From Candidatus Woesearchaeota archaeon (lineage in GTDB: Archaea; Nanobdellota; Nanobdellia; Woesearchaeales; JAGVYU01), in contig JAGVYU010000001.1 in the NCBI GenBank assembly GCA_018303105.1, forward strand, positions 1 to 40,862: 40,862 bases of DNA. The letters are read 5' to 3'. A program made the translations under genes and the position numbers. Positions 1 through 8,743 of this stretch are shown here, in pieces. Numbering within the stretch: the stretch's first letter is position 1; the number at the start of each line of letters is the position of its first letter. A model generated the notes under the pieces. The model was not told the origin of the DNA and searched no databases. It saw nothing but the letters and a program-made list of their open reading frames with translations.

Positions 1-207
1 ATTCCGAATACGGATTTTGTCAAAGGAAAGCTCGATCTGGATGATCTCGGCTATCTTATCGCGGACGATCATAATCATACGAGTGTTCCAGGAGTATTTG
101 CCGCTGGGGACGTTCATGATCGGCGTTTTAAGCAGGCGGTTACTGCTGCAGGCTCTGGCTGTATGGCCGCGATGGAAGCGGAAAAGTACGTAGAGCACGG
201 AGGCTAA
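1..207 (+). CDS. trxB: Thioredoxin-disulfide reductase (C-terminal part, truncated by window start)
   Basis: Frame 1 reads IPNTDFVKGKLDLDDLGYLIADDHNHTSVPGVFAAGDVHDRRFKQAVTAAGSGCMAAMEAEKYVEHGG*; the GVFAAGDV..R...QAVTAAGSG motif is typical of TrxB. Confidence 0.9.
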   Translation: MPNTDFVKGKLDLDDLGYLIADDHNHTSVPGVFAAGDVHDRRFKQAVTAAGSGCMAAMEAEKYVEHGG

Positions 208-209
208 TA

Positions 210-1175
210 ATGGCAACAATCACATGGTATGACATTAATGAAAAGGATCAGGAGCACGTTGAGAAAACATTGAAGAGCCATAAGCACACGTTTATCCGTG
301 AGTCCATCTCTGAGAGGAATGCGGATCCTAACGCGGAGATTATTTCCGGCTTTATCTATTCTAAGATTCCCTCAGCGATTATTGCAAAGCTCTCTAACGT
401 TAAACTCATAGCTACACGTTCTACCGGTTTTGATCATATTGATATTAGAGAATGTAAGCAGCGCTCTATCATGGTTGCGAATGTTCCCTCGTATGGCGAA
501 AATACAGTTGCCGAGCATACATTTGGCATTCTTTTATCTTTGACAAGGAATATTCATCTCTCGGATCTGAGAACCCGTGGCCATGATTACACGCTTGAAG
601 GCCTTACAGGCATAGATATCAAGGGTAAAACGATTGGGTTGATTGGAGGAGGAAGAATTGGATTGCATGTCGCGAAGATGGCGAAGGCGTTTGGCATGCG
701 TGTTTTGGTGTATGATGTCTTTCAGCAGCCGTTCATCGCTGAGTTGATTGGTTTTGAGTATGTCCCTTTAGACACCTTATTGTCTGAGTCTGATGTTATT
801 TCATTGCATGCTCCGTATATGAAGGAAACGCATCATATCTTGAACGTTTCGAATATGGGTAAGATCAAGAAAGGGGCTATTTTGATTAATACTTCCCGTG
901 GTGGCCTTATAGAGACAGAAGCGCTCTTGACTGCTTTAGATTCTCGCATACTTCTTGCTGCCGGTTTGGATGTGATTGAGGGTGAGGAAGAGTTGACAAA
1001 GAACGGAAGTTCTCCTGCCGCGGTGTTGGCTCGGAAGATCATCGCCCGTGATGATGTTCTGTTTACCGCGCATAACGCTTTTAACAGCAGAGAGGCGCTG
1101 CAGCGTATTCTTGACATCACATGCAAGAATATTGACGCTTTTTTGGCTGGAAAGCCCCAGAACGTTATCCAATGA
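210..1175 (+). CDS. D-isomer-specific 2-hydroxyacid dehydrogenase (D-lactate dehydrogenase-like)
   Basis: GKTIGLIGGGRIGLHVAKMAKAFGMRVLVYD NAD-binding motif, NTSRGGLIET and AHNAF motifs. Confidence 0.9.
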   Translation: MATITWYDINEKDQEHVEKTLKSHKHTFIRESISERNADPNAEIISGFIYSKIPSAIIAKLSNVKLIATRSTGFDHIDIRECKQRSIMVANVPSYGENTVAEHTFGILLSLTRNIHLSDLRTRGHDYTLEGLTGIDIKGKTIGLIGGGRIGLHVAKMAKAFGMRVLVYDVFQQPFIAELIGFEYVPLDTLLSESDVISLHAPYMKETHHILNVSNMGKIKKGAILINTSRGGLIETEALLTALDSRILLAAGLDVIEGEEELTKNGSSPAAVLARKIIARDDVLFTAHNAFNSREALQRILDITCKNIDAFLAGKPQNVIQ

Positions 1176-1828
1176 AGCGAGTAAATATTCATAAAGTGTA
1201 TTCTATTCTTGAAAAACAGATGGAATCTCTTAAAGTCCCTGTTGTTGAACTTATTGATATCCAGACGAAAGATCCGTTTAAGGTGTTATTAGCTACGATG
1301 CTTTCTGCCAGGACACAGGACGCTACGACAGCTAAAGCGTGTAAGCGGCTGTTTACGAAAGTTTCTACACCCAAAGATCTTGAGCGTATCTCTCAAGTTG
1401 AACTTCAGAAATTGATTTATCCTGTTGGTTTTTACAGGACAAAGGCGAAGCATTTGAAGCAATTACCGCATGTGCTTAAGGAGAAGTTTAATAGTAAACT
1501 GCCGTCAACCGTTGAGGAATTGATTTATCTTCCGGGCGTTGGTCGCAAAACCGCTAACTTAGTTGTTGCCGTTGGTTTTCATAAGCCTGCCATAGCAGTA
1601 GATATCCATGTATTTCGAATCTCTAACCGGTTAGGCTACGTTAAAACAAAGACCCCCTTAGAAACTGAGATCGTATTACGCAAGAAATTACCTAAAAAAT
1701 ACTGGCTCAAATACAATATGTTTCTCGTTGCTCACGGTCAAAGTATTTGTCGTCCTATTACTCCCTTATGTTCGAAATGCGCTATCCGCCCATATTGTAA
1801 TAGGGTAGGCGTTACGAAATCCGCATGA
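1172..1828 (+). CDS. nth: Endonuclease III (DNA glycosylase/AP lyase)
   Basis: HhH motif LPGVGRKTANLVV, catalytic VDIHVFRISNRLG, C-terminal 4Fe-4S motif C-x6-C-x2-C-x5-C (CRPITPLCSKCAIRPYC). Confidence 0.93.
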   Translation: MKRVNIHKVYSILEKQMESLKVPVVELIDIQTKDPFKVLLATMLSARTQDATTAKACKRLFTKVSTPKDLERISQVELQKLIYPVGFYRTKAKHLKQLPHVLKEKFNSKLPSTVEELIYLPGVGRKTANLVVAVGFHKPAIAVDIHVFRISNRLGYVKTKTPLETEIVLRKKLPKKYWLKYNMFLVAHGQSICRPITPLCSKCAIRPYCNRVGVTKSA

Positions 1829-2454
1829 CCACACTCCATTCTGCCGTTCTTCGTTTGAAAAACACTCATATAGGAAAAACAGTAAAGAAACGCCTTTCCG
1901 AGTTCAAATCTCCTAAATCTGATGAAGAATTGTTTGAGGAATTGTGTTTTTGCATCCTGGCCGCTAATGCGAAAGGCCGTAACGCGTTCAATATCCAGAA
2001 GGAGCTCGGTTTTTCCGGCCTGTTTTCCCTTCCAGAAGCAGAGATTGTTGCCTGTATTAAGAGAAATAAGCATCGTTTTCATAATAATAAGGCAAAGTTC
2101 ATTGTTTTAGCCCGCAAACACCATCCCTTAAAGAAGAAACTGCATGCTATCTTGCATTCCAAAGGAGAAAGAGAGGCTCGTGAATGGCTCATTGCAAATG
2201 TCAAAGGCATCGGCTACAAAGAAGCCTCACATTATTTGCGTAATTTGGGCGTTTCCTCACTTGCAATCCTAGATCGTCATATCCTGAACTTGATGCACGA
2301 ACACAAAATAGCGAGAAAACCAAAGACATTAACGAAAAAGAAGTATTTGACATTAGAAAAGAAGTTTCAGAAGCTCGCGAAGGAAGTGAATATGAGCCCT
2401 TCTGAATTAGATTTGTATATGTGGTATATGAAAGCAGGAGAAGTTATGAAATAG
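1825..2454 (+). CDS. ogg: N-glycosylase/DNA lyase (8-oxoguanine glycosylase, OGG2-like)
   Basis: VKGIGYKEASHYLRNLG...LAILDRHILNLM HhH-GPD; starts on the ATGA overlap with nth. Confidence 0.88.
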   Translation: MTTLHSAVLRLKNTHIGKTVKKRLSEFKSPKSDEELFEELCFCILAANAKGRNAFNIQKELGFSGLFSLPEAEIVACIKRNKHRFHNNKAKFIVLARKHHPLKKKLHAILHSKGEREAREWLIANVKGIGYKEASHYLRNLGVSSLAILDRHILNLMHEHKIARKPKTLTKKKYLTLEKKFQKLAKEVNMSPSELDLYMWYMKAGEVMK

Positions 2455-2524
2455 GCGTGCCCGGTCACGTAATATGTAGAACTAACGAAAGATATATAAA
2501 TATATAACCTTTGTCGTTCCTATA

Positions 2525-3184
2525 ATGGAAGCGAAAATACCCTTGGCGAACAGATTAAGGAAGGAATCGCATAGACAGATCGCTGCTGCCCAGGATATGA
2601 TCGTTGAGGAAGTCTTTAAGGAAATTCCCGGGGCGGTATTCCATGGAGGCACATGCATCTGGCGCGGGTATTCTGGAAAACGCTTTTCTGATGACTTGGA
2701 CTTCTATTTTCCGCGAAGCATACCTTCCATAAATGCGGTGTTTGACAATTTGAAAAAGCGGGGTTTTGATATTGTCAAAAAGAAGATTGCGGAGAGGAGC
2801 GTCTACTCGGAACTCGTGCTTGGCCGTGTATCCGTGAGGCTTGAAGGCACGTTTCAGAATGTCAAAGGTTCGCTCATGGATTATGAGCGGATAGATGGAA
2901 CCGTGATGGCCGTGTATGGGTTGACTCCTGAAGAGCTCATACGGGAGAAAGCAGCCACATATATCAAAAGAAGGAAGATCCGTGATTTGTATGATGTGTT
3001 CTTTCTGCTAAGGCTTGTCAAGGAGTTCAACAAAGTAAAGGAACCAATAGGACAGCTTGTCCAGAAGTATGTTTCTCCAGATGATGAAGAGAATCTAAAG
3101 GCGATCGTGCTCGAAGGAATTGTTCCTTCAAGCAAAGAGCTCATAGCGTATATTACACGAAAATGGCAAAATCCAAACATTTGA
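2525..3184 (+). CDS. Nucleotidyltransferase, AbiEii toxin-like family
   Basis: HGGTCIWRGYSGKRFSDDLDFYF (GGTal-x-R..G..R.S.DlDf) motif and EELIREKAATYIKRRKIRDLYDVFFLL; AT-rich TATA-like box (gatatataaatatataacc) upstream. Confidence 0.8.
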   Translation: MEAKIPLANRLRKESHRQIAAAQDMIVEEVFKEIPGAVFHGGTCIWRGYSGKRFSDDLDFYFPRSIPSINAVFDNLKKRGFDIVKKKIAERSVYSELVLGRVSVRLEGTFQNVKGSLMDYERIDGTVMAVYGLTPEELIREKAATYIKRRKIRDLYDVFFLLRLVKEFNKVKEPIGQLVQKYVSPDDEENLKAIVLEGIVPSSKELIAYITRKWQNPNI

Positions 3185-3753
3185 GTGTGGTTCTAGGGCT
3201 CTTTGAGAGGAGCCCAATCGTTGATTTCCGGTCAATACAACGTGTTATCGGAAAGAAAAATGGCGCGTATGGAAAATTAATTGTGCACAATCTGATTAAT
3301 AAAAGCATCATTAAAAAAGTCGCTAAAGGTAAGTATACAAAGCACAATGAAACAACGCTTGCCGTTTTTTGCTTTTCACCTTCCTATTTGGGGTTGCAGA
3401 GCGCGCTGAGTATGCATAATCTCTGGGAACAGGAAACAATCCCGATTGTTATAACCTCAAAAAAGGTCCGGTTGGGATTGCGCACGGTCATGGGAGCGAA
3501 TGTGCTTGTCAAAAGCGTGAATCCTTCGTATTTGTTTGGTTTCGAATACATCCAAGAAGGCCAGTTCTACATTCCATATTCGGACATCGAGAAGACATTG
3601 ATAGACTTAGTCTATTTCAGGCAAAGCATATCTCCTGCTGTGCTTAAGAGCTTTAGGGAAAGAATTGATGAGAAAAAGCTCAAAGGGTATGTGCGTCGCT
3701 ATCCTGAACGGATTCGGAAGAAAGTGCTTCATCTGTATCAAGGGCTGAGCTAA
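3163..3753 (+). CDS. AbiEi antitoxin-like / predicted transcriptional regulator
   Basis: Overlaps the nucleotidyltransferase ORF by 22 nt; YLGLQSALSMHNLWEQETIPIVITSKKVR and IPYSDIEKTLIDLVYFRQSISPAVLKSF resemble AbiEi family proteins. Confidence 0.7.
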   Translation: MAKSKHLSVVLGLFERSPIVDFRSIQRVIGKKNGAYGKLIVHNLINKSIIKKVAKGKYTKHNETTLAVFCFSPSYLGLQSALSMHNLWEQETIPIVITSKKVRLGLRTVMGANVLVKSVNPSYLFGFEYIQEGQFYIPYSDIEKTLIDLVYFRQSISPAVLKSFRERIDEKKLKGYVRRYPERIRKKVLHLYQGLS

Positions 3754-4256
3754 TTAGGCTCTATTAACTTCCCATTATTCGAGACATCAGGTTCCGTACA
3801 CATGTTACGGTTAAAACAGCACGGTCTTCGATCTCCGCCCTTGAGTTTTGAGATCGCAACCTCGATTCTTCGTTTACGCGTTTCCTGTTGTTTCGTTGAG
3901 CGTATCCAGCGAATCCAGTCCCAGCGCGCGCTTGGCGTAATATCCTTCCATACCGTGTGTGCATGTGGTGTGGTCGCTAAAGCTTTCTTCAAATCCAATG
4001 GCACTTTAGGTTCCGGCCATTCTTTAATGGGTGTAATCTTAACAGTTACAGTATCGCGCATGGTTGTGTTGACTTTGAGCCAATGCCCGCCCTTACCATC
4101 AGGTTCAAGAGGAGCAGTAAAGCGAATACCATTCATCGTTCCCTCAACCATGATCATGCCTCGTGTGGGCAGCTTCGCGCTTGCGCTCTTAGGTAACTGG
4201 AGAATGGTCCATGTACCGATCTTATGCGGTTTAGCGTTAAAAGTGATTGTTAACAT
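3750..4256 (-). CDS. DUF1905/YdeI-OmpD-associated family protein
   Basis: N-terminal DUF1905-like barrel (WTILQLPKSASAKLPTRGMIMVEGTMNG) plus C-terminal PLDLKKAL..W..ITPSARWDWIRWIRSTKQQETRKRRIEVAISKLKGGDRRPC. Confidence 0.75.
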   Translation of the reverse strand: MLTITFNAKPHKIGTWTILQLPKSASAKLPTRGMIMVEGTMNGIRFTAPLEPDGKGGHWLKVNTTMRDTVTVKITPIKEWPEPKVPLDLKKALATTPHAHTVWKDITPSARWDWIRWIRSTKQQETRKRRIEVAISKLKGGDRRPCCFNRNMCTEPDVSNNGKLIEPN

Positions 4257-4423
4257 AGTGCTCCTAAAAAGAATTTATTAGATTATAAATGTTTTGGGAT
4301 GTATTGAAGTGTGTATCTGGCCATTTTGAATTGGATTTGTGTAGGGGGTATTTGAGGGTGGGAGAGGTTATGGAGTCGTTAGATTTCTCCTCTAAACATT
4401 AATAAACTACCCGATAAATAGAC

Positions 4424-5254
4424 ATGAAAATGGTACGAAGCCATTCTTTCGATAAACTGCTTGAGCTTAAAAGAGAGAAAGTAATGGCGACAGTTCATAG
4501 AATATGTGCTAAAAGAGGTCTTCCTTTACCTTCGATTAATTTTGAGGGGTGTGTTGAAGAATTTGAGGGTCAACTCGCACATTATCATCCAGACGCAAAC
4601 ACCATCTGTATCTCGGAAAGGCAGCTAATAATTCAAAATTTTGATGATTTAGACGCAACGATGGCGCATGAAGTAAGTCATATTCTAGTTCAAGACCACA
4701 GTCCGCGATTCCGTGAGGAGGAAGTGACTAGCAATATGGCCGGTTGGAAACCTCCCGGGGGTATTGTCCATATCACTGAGTGGAATAAATCGGCGATTGA
4801 ACCCAATAAAGAAAGAGAAATCAAACCGGATATGATCAGATGTAACTATCATTTTTGCAGAAAAAAAGCAGATTTAACTCAATGCCACCACTGCCAAAAC
4901 TATTATTGTGAAGTGCATTTAGAACCTTATGAGCCAAAATTGGGTTTTCATCCTGATTCCACTAGCAACTCAGGTCATCCTTGCGCGCCGTTTGTTGATT
5001 ATTTAGCCGATAAGAAGAAGGCAGAAGATAAAAGATATGCTGAAGCGCTTGGCAAGTTAGTAAAAGGAAAAAGAGAAACAGTATCTAATGATTACTCGTA
5101 CGATTATGCTCCCTCTTTTGACTATTCTGCCTATACCCATGTAATAAGCAATAATGAACACGAACCAGCTACTCCCAAATCAAATCGGAATTGGCTTATT
5201 TTATTAGTGTTAGTCGTAGCTTTATTCCTAATATACCTTTTTTTTATAAGGTGA
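4424..5254 (+). CDS. Putative zincin-like (HEVSH) domain + AN1-type zinc finger + C-terminal TM anchor protein
   Basis: MAHEVSHIL (HExxH); CNYHFCRKKADLTQCHHCQNYYCEVHLEPYEPKLGFHPD AN1-like; C-terminal LILLVLVVALFLIYLFFI helix. Confidence 0.7.
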   Translation: MKMVRSHSFDKLLELKREKVMATVHRICAKRGLPLPSINFEGCVEEFEGQLAHYHPDANTICISERQLIIQNFDDLDATMAHEVSHILVQDHSPRFREEEVTSNMAGWKPPGGIVHITEWNKSAIEPNKEREIKPDMIRCNYHFCRKKADLTQCHHCQNYYCEVHLEPYEPKLGFHPDSTSNSGHPCAPFVDYLADKKKAEDKRYAEALGKLVKGKRETVSNDYSYDYAPSFDYSAYTHVISNNEHEPATPKSNRNWLILLVLVVALFLIYLFFIR

Positions 5255-5284
5255 TCTTATCAAATCACGGAATTTCCGTTCATA

Positions 5285-5815
5285 TTACTCATTCTCTATT
5301 GCATAAAATTGCTTTTCCTCAAACTTAAACATCTTTGCAATGATATTGGATGGAAATTGTTGTATCTTTTGATTATACCAGCTTACTCTTTTATTGTAAA
5401 TCTTTCTTTCATGAAGAAGCTCTCTTTCAACATGCCATATGTTTCTCTGAATGTTATTGAAACTTCTATCAGCCTTTATTTGAGGGTATCGTTCATGCAC
5501 AATAAGCAGTTTTGATAAAGCGGACTCAAGCATGTTTGATGTTTTCATCTTTTCATTAATGTTACCTGCAGAACCCCATTGTGATCTTAATCTTGTTACT
5601 TCAGTTAGCAATCCCTTTTCATGATTTGAATAGCCCTTTACGACGTCTGTAAGTGCAGGAATTAAATCAAACTTCTTCTTTAAATGTGCTTGAATATGGC
5701 TCGCCTGTCGTTCAGTATCAATACGAAGTTTGACAAAATTGTTGTAAGTCTTAAAAAGATAAATGGCTAGGCCCAATACAACTACTCCAATTATTGAATA
5801 TCCTATGTAGTTCAT
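5285..5815 (-). CDS. LemA family protein
   Basis: N-terminal TM, YNNFVKLRIDTERQASHIQAHLKKKFDLIPALTDVVKGY, and YNKRVSWYNQKIQQFPSNIIAKMFKFE motifs. Confidence 0.9.
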   Translation of the reverse strand: MNYIGYSIIGVVVLGLAIYLFKTYNNFVKLRIDTERQASHIQAHLKKKFDLIPALTDVVKGYSNHEKGLLTEVTRLRSQWGSAGNINEKMKTSNMLESALSKLLIVHERYPQIKADRSFNNIQRNIWHVERELLHERKIYNKRVSWYNQKIQQFPSNIIAKMFKFEEKQFYAIENE

Positions 5816-6012
5816 TTTGATTCCTCCGAAAATTTTAAAGATTTTTTATAATACTCCTCATTCTTGTTCATTTTCTTAGGAGTAATACTCACTTGAAAGT
5901 ATTTCACCATCTCCTTAATCGCTTCTTGTTTTGTCTTTAGTCTGTTTACTACTTTATACACTTCGACGATTTTATCTTCTTCATCCGATAAGTCTACCAA
6001 TATTTTAACCAT
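5812..6012 (-). CDS. Small conserved protein (DUF2683-like)
   Basis: MVKILVDLSDEEDKIVEVYKVVNRLKTKQEAIKEMVKYF; overlaps lemA start (ATGA). Confidence 0.6.
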   Translation of the reverse strand: MVKILVDLSDEEDKIVEVYKVVNRLKTKQEAIKEMVKYFQVSITPKKMNKNEEYYKKSLKFSEESK

Positions 6013-6230
6013 CTTAACACCTTGTTACACAGTATAACATTGAGTAATATATAAAGATTTCGGTTTTAGTGAGGGATACCTTTAGTTTGAGGGTCATACA
6101 TCTCAAAATATCCCAACACCCGCATGTAGAGATCCAATTCAGAAGGAGTTATATGGGGCTGGGGAGGTTATGGATTGAGCAAAACTTATTTATATTTAAT
6201 CGTCTGGTTAGGTATATTAGGGTGATTTAA

Positions 6231-6335
6231 ATGCCAAAAAGACAAGGGAAATTAAGACAAGACGAATATGCCCAAACAAATATTATGAGTGGGGAAACAA
6301 GAATACGAAGAAAGAAAAAATTCAGTCTTTTTTAA
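6231..6335 (+). CDS. Possible 34-aa microprotein, basic
   Basis: ATG...TAA reads MPKRQGKLRQDEYAQTNIMSGETRIRRKKKFSLF; TATA-like tatttatatttaat upstream; no homology evidence. Confidence 0.3.
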   Translation: MPKRQGKLRQDEYAQTNIMSGETRIRRKKKFSLF

Positions 6336-6345
6336 GTTATTTTCT

Positions 6346-6579
6346 CTATTTTGGAATTCTTTTTTTGGCTTTTTCCCACTGATAATTTAGACCCGCCATT
6401 ATAAGGAGTCCTAACAACGCTAAAGATACGCTGAACATTAGAATGATTAGGTAGTAACCGGCATTGACTATTTTAGGAGATTGGCCCAATGAGACGGCAA
6501 TAACCATTCCTCCAAAAATACCCCCAAAGAAACTGTGAAGAAAATTCATCCAAACATTTTTATCAAACTTAAAGCACAT
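6346..6579 (-). CDS. Small two-TM membrane protein
   Basis: 77 aa, two hydrophobic segments with glycine-rich first TM (FFGGIFGGMVIAVSLG). Confidence 0.5.
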   Translation of the reverse strand: MCFKFDKNVWMNFLHSFFGGIFGGMVIAVSLGQSPKIVNAGYYLIILMFSVSLALLGLLIMAGLNYQWEKAKKRIPK

Positions 6580-6792
6580 AACTTTGCAGTGACAGCTATT
6601 AATCTATTAACTTTTCCAAGAATAATAAAGTTACCAGCACTTTACGCTTTAACCGCATTACACTAATCCCTGTTACATGTTCGGGCTTCAGGGAAAATCA
6701 CATAGATTAGTCTCGATCTTGCAATGGTGAATTTCGTGCTACACAAAGAATTTATATATTAAATCAACTCAAGATCATTTTGGGTTAATATC

Positions 6793-7206
6793 ATGACATT
6801 AACTAAAAAAGCAGCAAAAATAGTTTTTCAAATTGGAAAAGAGCACAAAGGAGAAATATCGGGTTCCTTTGAAATCGAGGAACTAAAAGGAGGAGTAATT
6901 TACAAGGTGTATCATAAAATGATTACCCCCGAAAAGCATGACCCTGAACCAGAATACATAAAACTAGTTTTTCCAAACAAATCAGAAATTATTATTCCTC
7001 AAAATGTCCCTGTTAAAAAAATTGAAGATGCTTTTTTAAAAAGCAGAGATGTTCAAATGGTAAGGTATGAATTTTTAAGTCATAATTATGTAATGTTAAA
7101 ATATCTGTATATTTTTAAAATCGGAAATGATTATTTTGATTTACCCGAAAAAATGGCAAAAGAAATTGTAAATGGAACAGGTATAACGCTCCATATTTAT
7201 CCTTAA
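6793..7206 (+). CDS. Hypothetical protein (137 aa)
   Basis: Complete ORF with AT-rich promoter-like sequence upstream. Confidence 0.5.
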   Translation: MTLTKKAAKIVFQIGKEHKGEISGSFEIEELKGGVIYKVYHKMITPEKHDPEPEYIKLVFPNKSEIIIPQNVPVKKIEDAFLKSRDVQMVRYEFLSHNYVMLKYLYIFKIGNDYFDLPEKMAKEIVNGTGITLHIYP

Positions 7207-7710
7207 GACAGTTCACCAAATACAAAACTCGCCTCTCTTGATCAACGAGGTTCCCTCTCGACCCCCTCACACTCTTCCAATAATACTTAACCAACTCTCT
7301 TTTACTCATCTTAATCTTTCTTTGAGCATTCCTCTTTAAGGCTTCTTCCAAAGTACACATTAAAAACACCCGTTTGACTTTCACCTTATACTTCTTCCCC
7401 AAAGCAGCTATCTTTTCAACCCGAAGCTTTCCTTTAACAAGACAGTATCCCTTCTACAATAACTTTATTGAAAATTGCACGGGTTTAGAGTCCTTGAATT
7501 TAGCATGCAATTTTCAATTCCAAAAACTCGCTGCGAGTTTTTGTTATATCCCGATCGTAAATACAGCTTCGTTAACTGATACAACGCCTCATACACTAAC
7601 GCAGTATTATCATCCAACATCAGAAGTAATCCGAACAAAGAACTGCAGTTTTACCTTCTTACGTAAAGAGAGTACTCTTCCCACGGCGGACCTCTAATGA
7701 TAATGAGCAT
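7115..7710 (-). pseudogene. Decayed P-loop kinase (predicted AAA/zeta-like small kinase)
   Basis: Minus strand in several frames: MLIIIRGPPW(G)KSTLFT ... LDDNTALVYEALYQLTKLYLRSGYN // KVIVEGILSC // LVKGKLRVEKIAALGKKYKVKVKRVFLMCTLEEALKRNAQRKIKMSKRELVKYYWKSVRG; at least two frame breaks plus a ~79-nt insertion. Confidence 0.75.
7467..7542. repeat. Palindromic double-hairpin insertion inside the kinase pseudogene
   Basis: 13-bp perfect inverted repeat attgaaaattgca (7467-7479)/tgcaattttcaat (7506-7518) and aaaaactcgc-t-gcgagttttt (7522-7542). Confidence 0.7.
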
Positions 7711-8197
7711 ATCGAAGAACGAAGTAAACCTCTATTCATACCTTATAGTAAAGATCCCTCGAAATCTCTCCGAATTTTCCTTAACAAGGCATATTAAGGA
7801 CAACTGTCTTATTCTAAAAATGAGCATAAATAATAAAACCCTGGATTTTGAAAAAATCCGCAATATTTTCGATATCCCAACGCCATATAATAACTTTTAT
7901 ATATCAGATGATACCTTATCAAGTGATATGAACAAAAAAAAAGAATACAGCGGCCAACGAAGCCCAACCCTCAACACCGTTCTAATGGTAGAAGCTACAC
8001 TGCAGAAAACCGGAGAAGTCATTTCCATAGGAAAATTGAAAAGAATTCTACCAAAACAGATCATGCATCCCACATTAATGGCTATCATCAAATATTTAGA
8101 GTACAGCGGAAAGATTATTGTGCATGACAATGATGTGCTTTGGGCATATAAACCGAAAAGCAAGCTAAAGAAGATGAAAGGAACGATTATAAGATGA
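7697..8197 (+). CDS. Hypothetical protein with C-terminal winged-helix-like segment; possible antitoxin/regulator partner
   Basis: 166 aa, overlaps downstream toxin-like ORF by 4 nt; C-terminal KRILPKQIMHPTLMAIIKYLEYSGKIIVHDNDVLWAY looks wHTH-like. Confidence 0.5.
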   Translation: MIMSISKNEVNLYSYLIVKIPRNLSEFSLTRHIKDNCLILKMSINNKTLDFEKIRNIFDIPTPYNNFYISDDTLSSDMNKKKEYSGQRSPTLNTVLMVEATLQKTGEVISIGKLKRILPKQIMHPTLMAIIKYLEYSGKIIVHDNDVLWAYKPKSKLKKMKGTIIR

Positions 8198-8580
8198 AAG
8201 TGTATAAGGGAGCAATCAAGAAGAAGAGTAGCATTAAGTTAATCGGAGATGCAGAAAAAGCATTCAGCGAATTAAACAAGCGGGTTGGTGTTCAAAAAAA
8301 GAAAGGAGTCCAAAGTTCAAAAGAAATAACCCTTCTCAACGCCGTGAATAGAGTCTTTGATATTATTGCCAGAAACCCCTTTTATGGAGAAAACGCCAAA
8401 AAGGCATTAATCCCCGGGGAATACAAAACAAAATACAATGTAGATAATCTCTTCATTGTTGATCTTCCTGATTATTGGCGGATGATTTATACGCTTGAAA
8501 GCGATGAAATCGAGATTATTGCCTTCATTCTTGACATATTTGACCACAATCAGTATAATAAAAAGTTTGGTTTCAGGTAA
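8194..8580 (+). CDS. RelE/ParE-superfamily toxin-like protein
   Basis: NLFIVDLPDYWRMIYTLESDEIEIIAFILDIFDHNQYNKKFGF resembles C-terminal RelE fold strands. Confidence 0.7.
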   Translation: MKVYKGAIKKKSSIKLIGDAEKAFSELNKRVGVQKKKGVQSSKEITLLNAVNRVFDIIARNPFYGENAKKALIPGEYKTKYNVDNLFIVDLPDYWRMIYTLESDEIEIIAFILDIFDHNQYNKKFGFR

Positions 8581-8611
8581 TCACAACTGAATGTATCAAC
8601 TATGAATAACA

Positions 8612-8629
8612 TTATCCAATTATGGATAA
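8612..8629. terminator. Short inverted repeat after toxin gene (terminator or operator)
   Basis: ttatcca-atta-tggataa. Confidence 0.35.
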
Positions 8630-8666
8630 CAAATAAGCGAGTCCCCCTCACAACATTACACTTCCT

Positions 8667-8733
8667 TGGGTGACCACAAAACAACGAAAATGTAGTCACC
8701 TCTAACCGTAAAGCTTAAATATGTAGTCACCCA
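8667..8733. repeat. 67-bp direct repeat, copy 1 (upstream of fic)
   Basis: tgggtgaccacaaaacaacgaaaatgtagtcacctct...atgtagtcaccca; 36/37 identity to copy 2 over the first 37 bp, same spacing to second gtagtcaccc. Confidence 0.9.
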
Positions 8734-8743
8734 TATAAGGAAT

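Noticed and set aside
7374-7697. 107-aa plus-strand ORF (MTFTLYFFPKAAIF...)
   Set aside because: Antisense to the decayed kinase; its translation has no coding character and spans the palindromic insertion.
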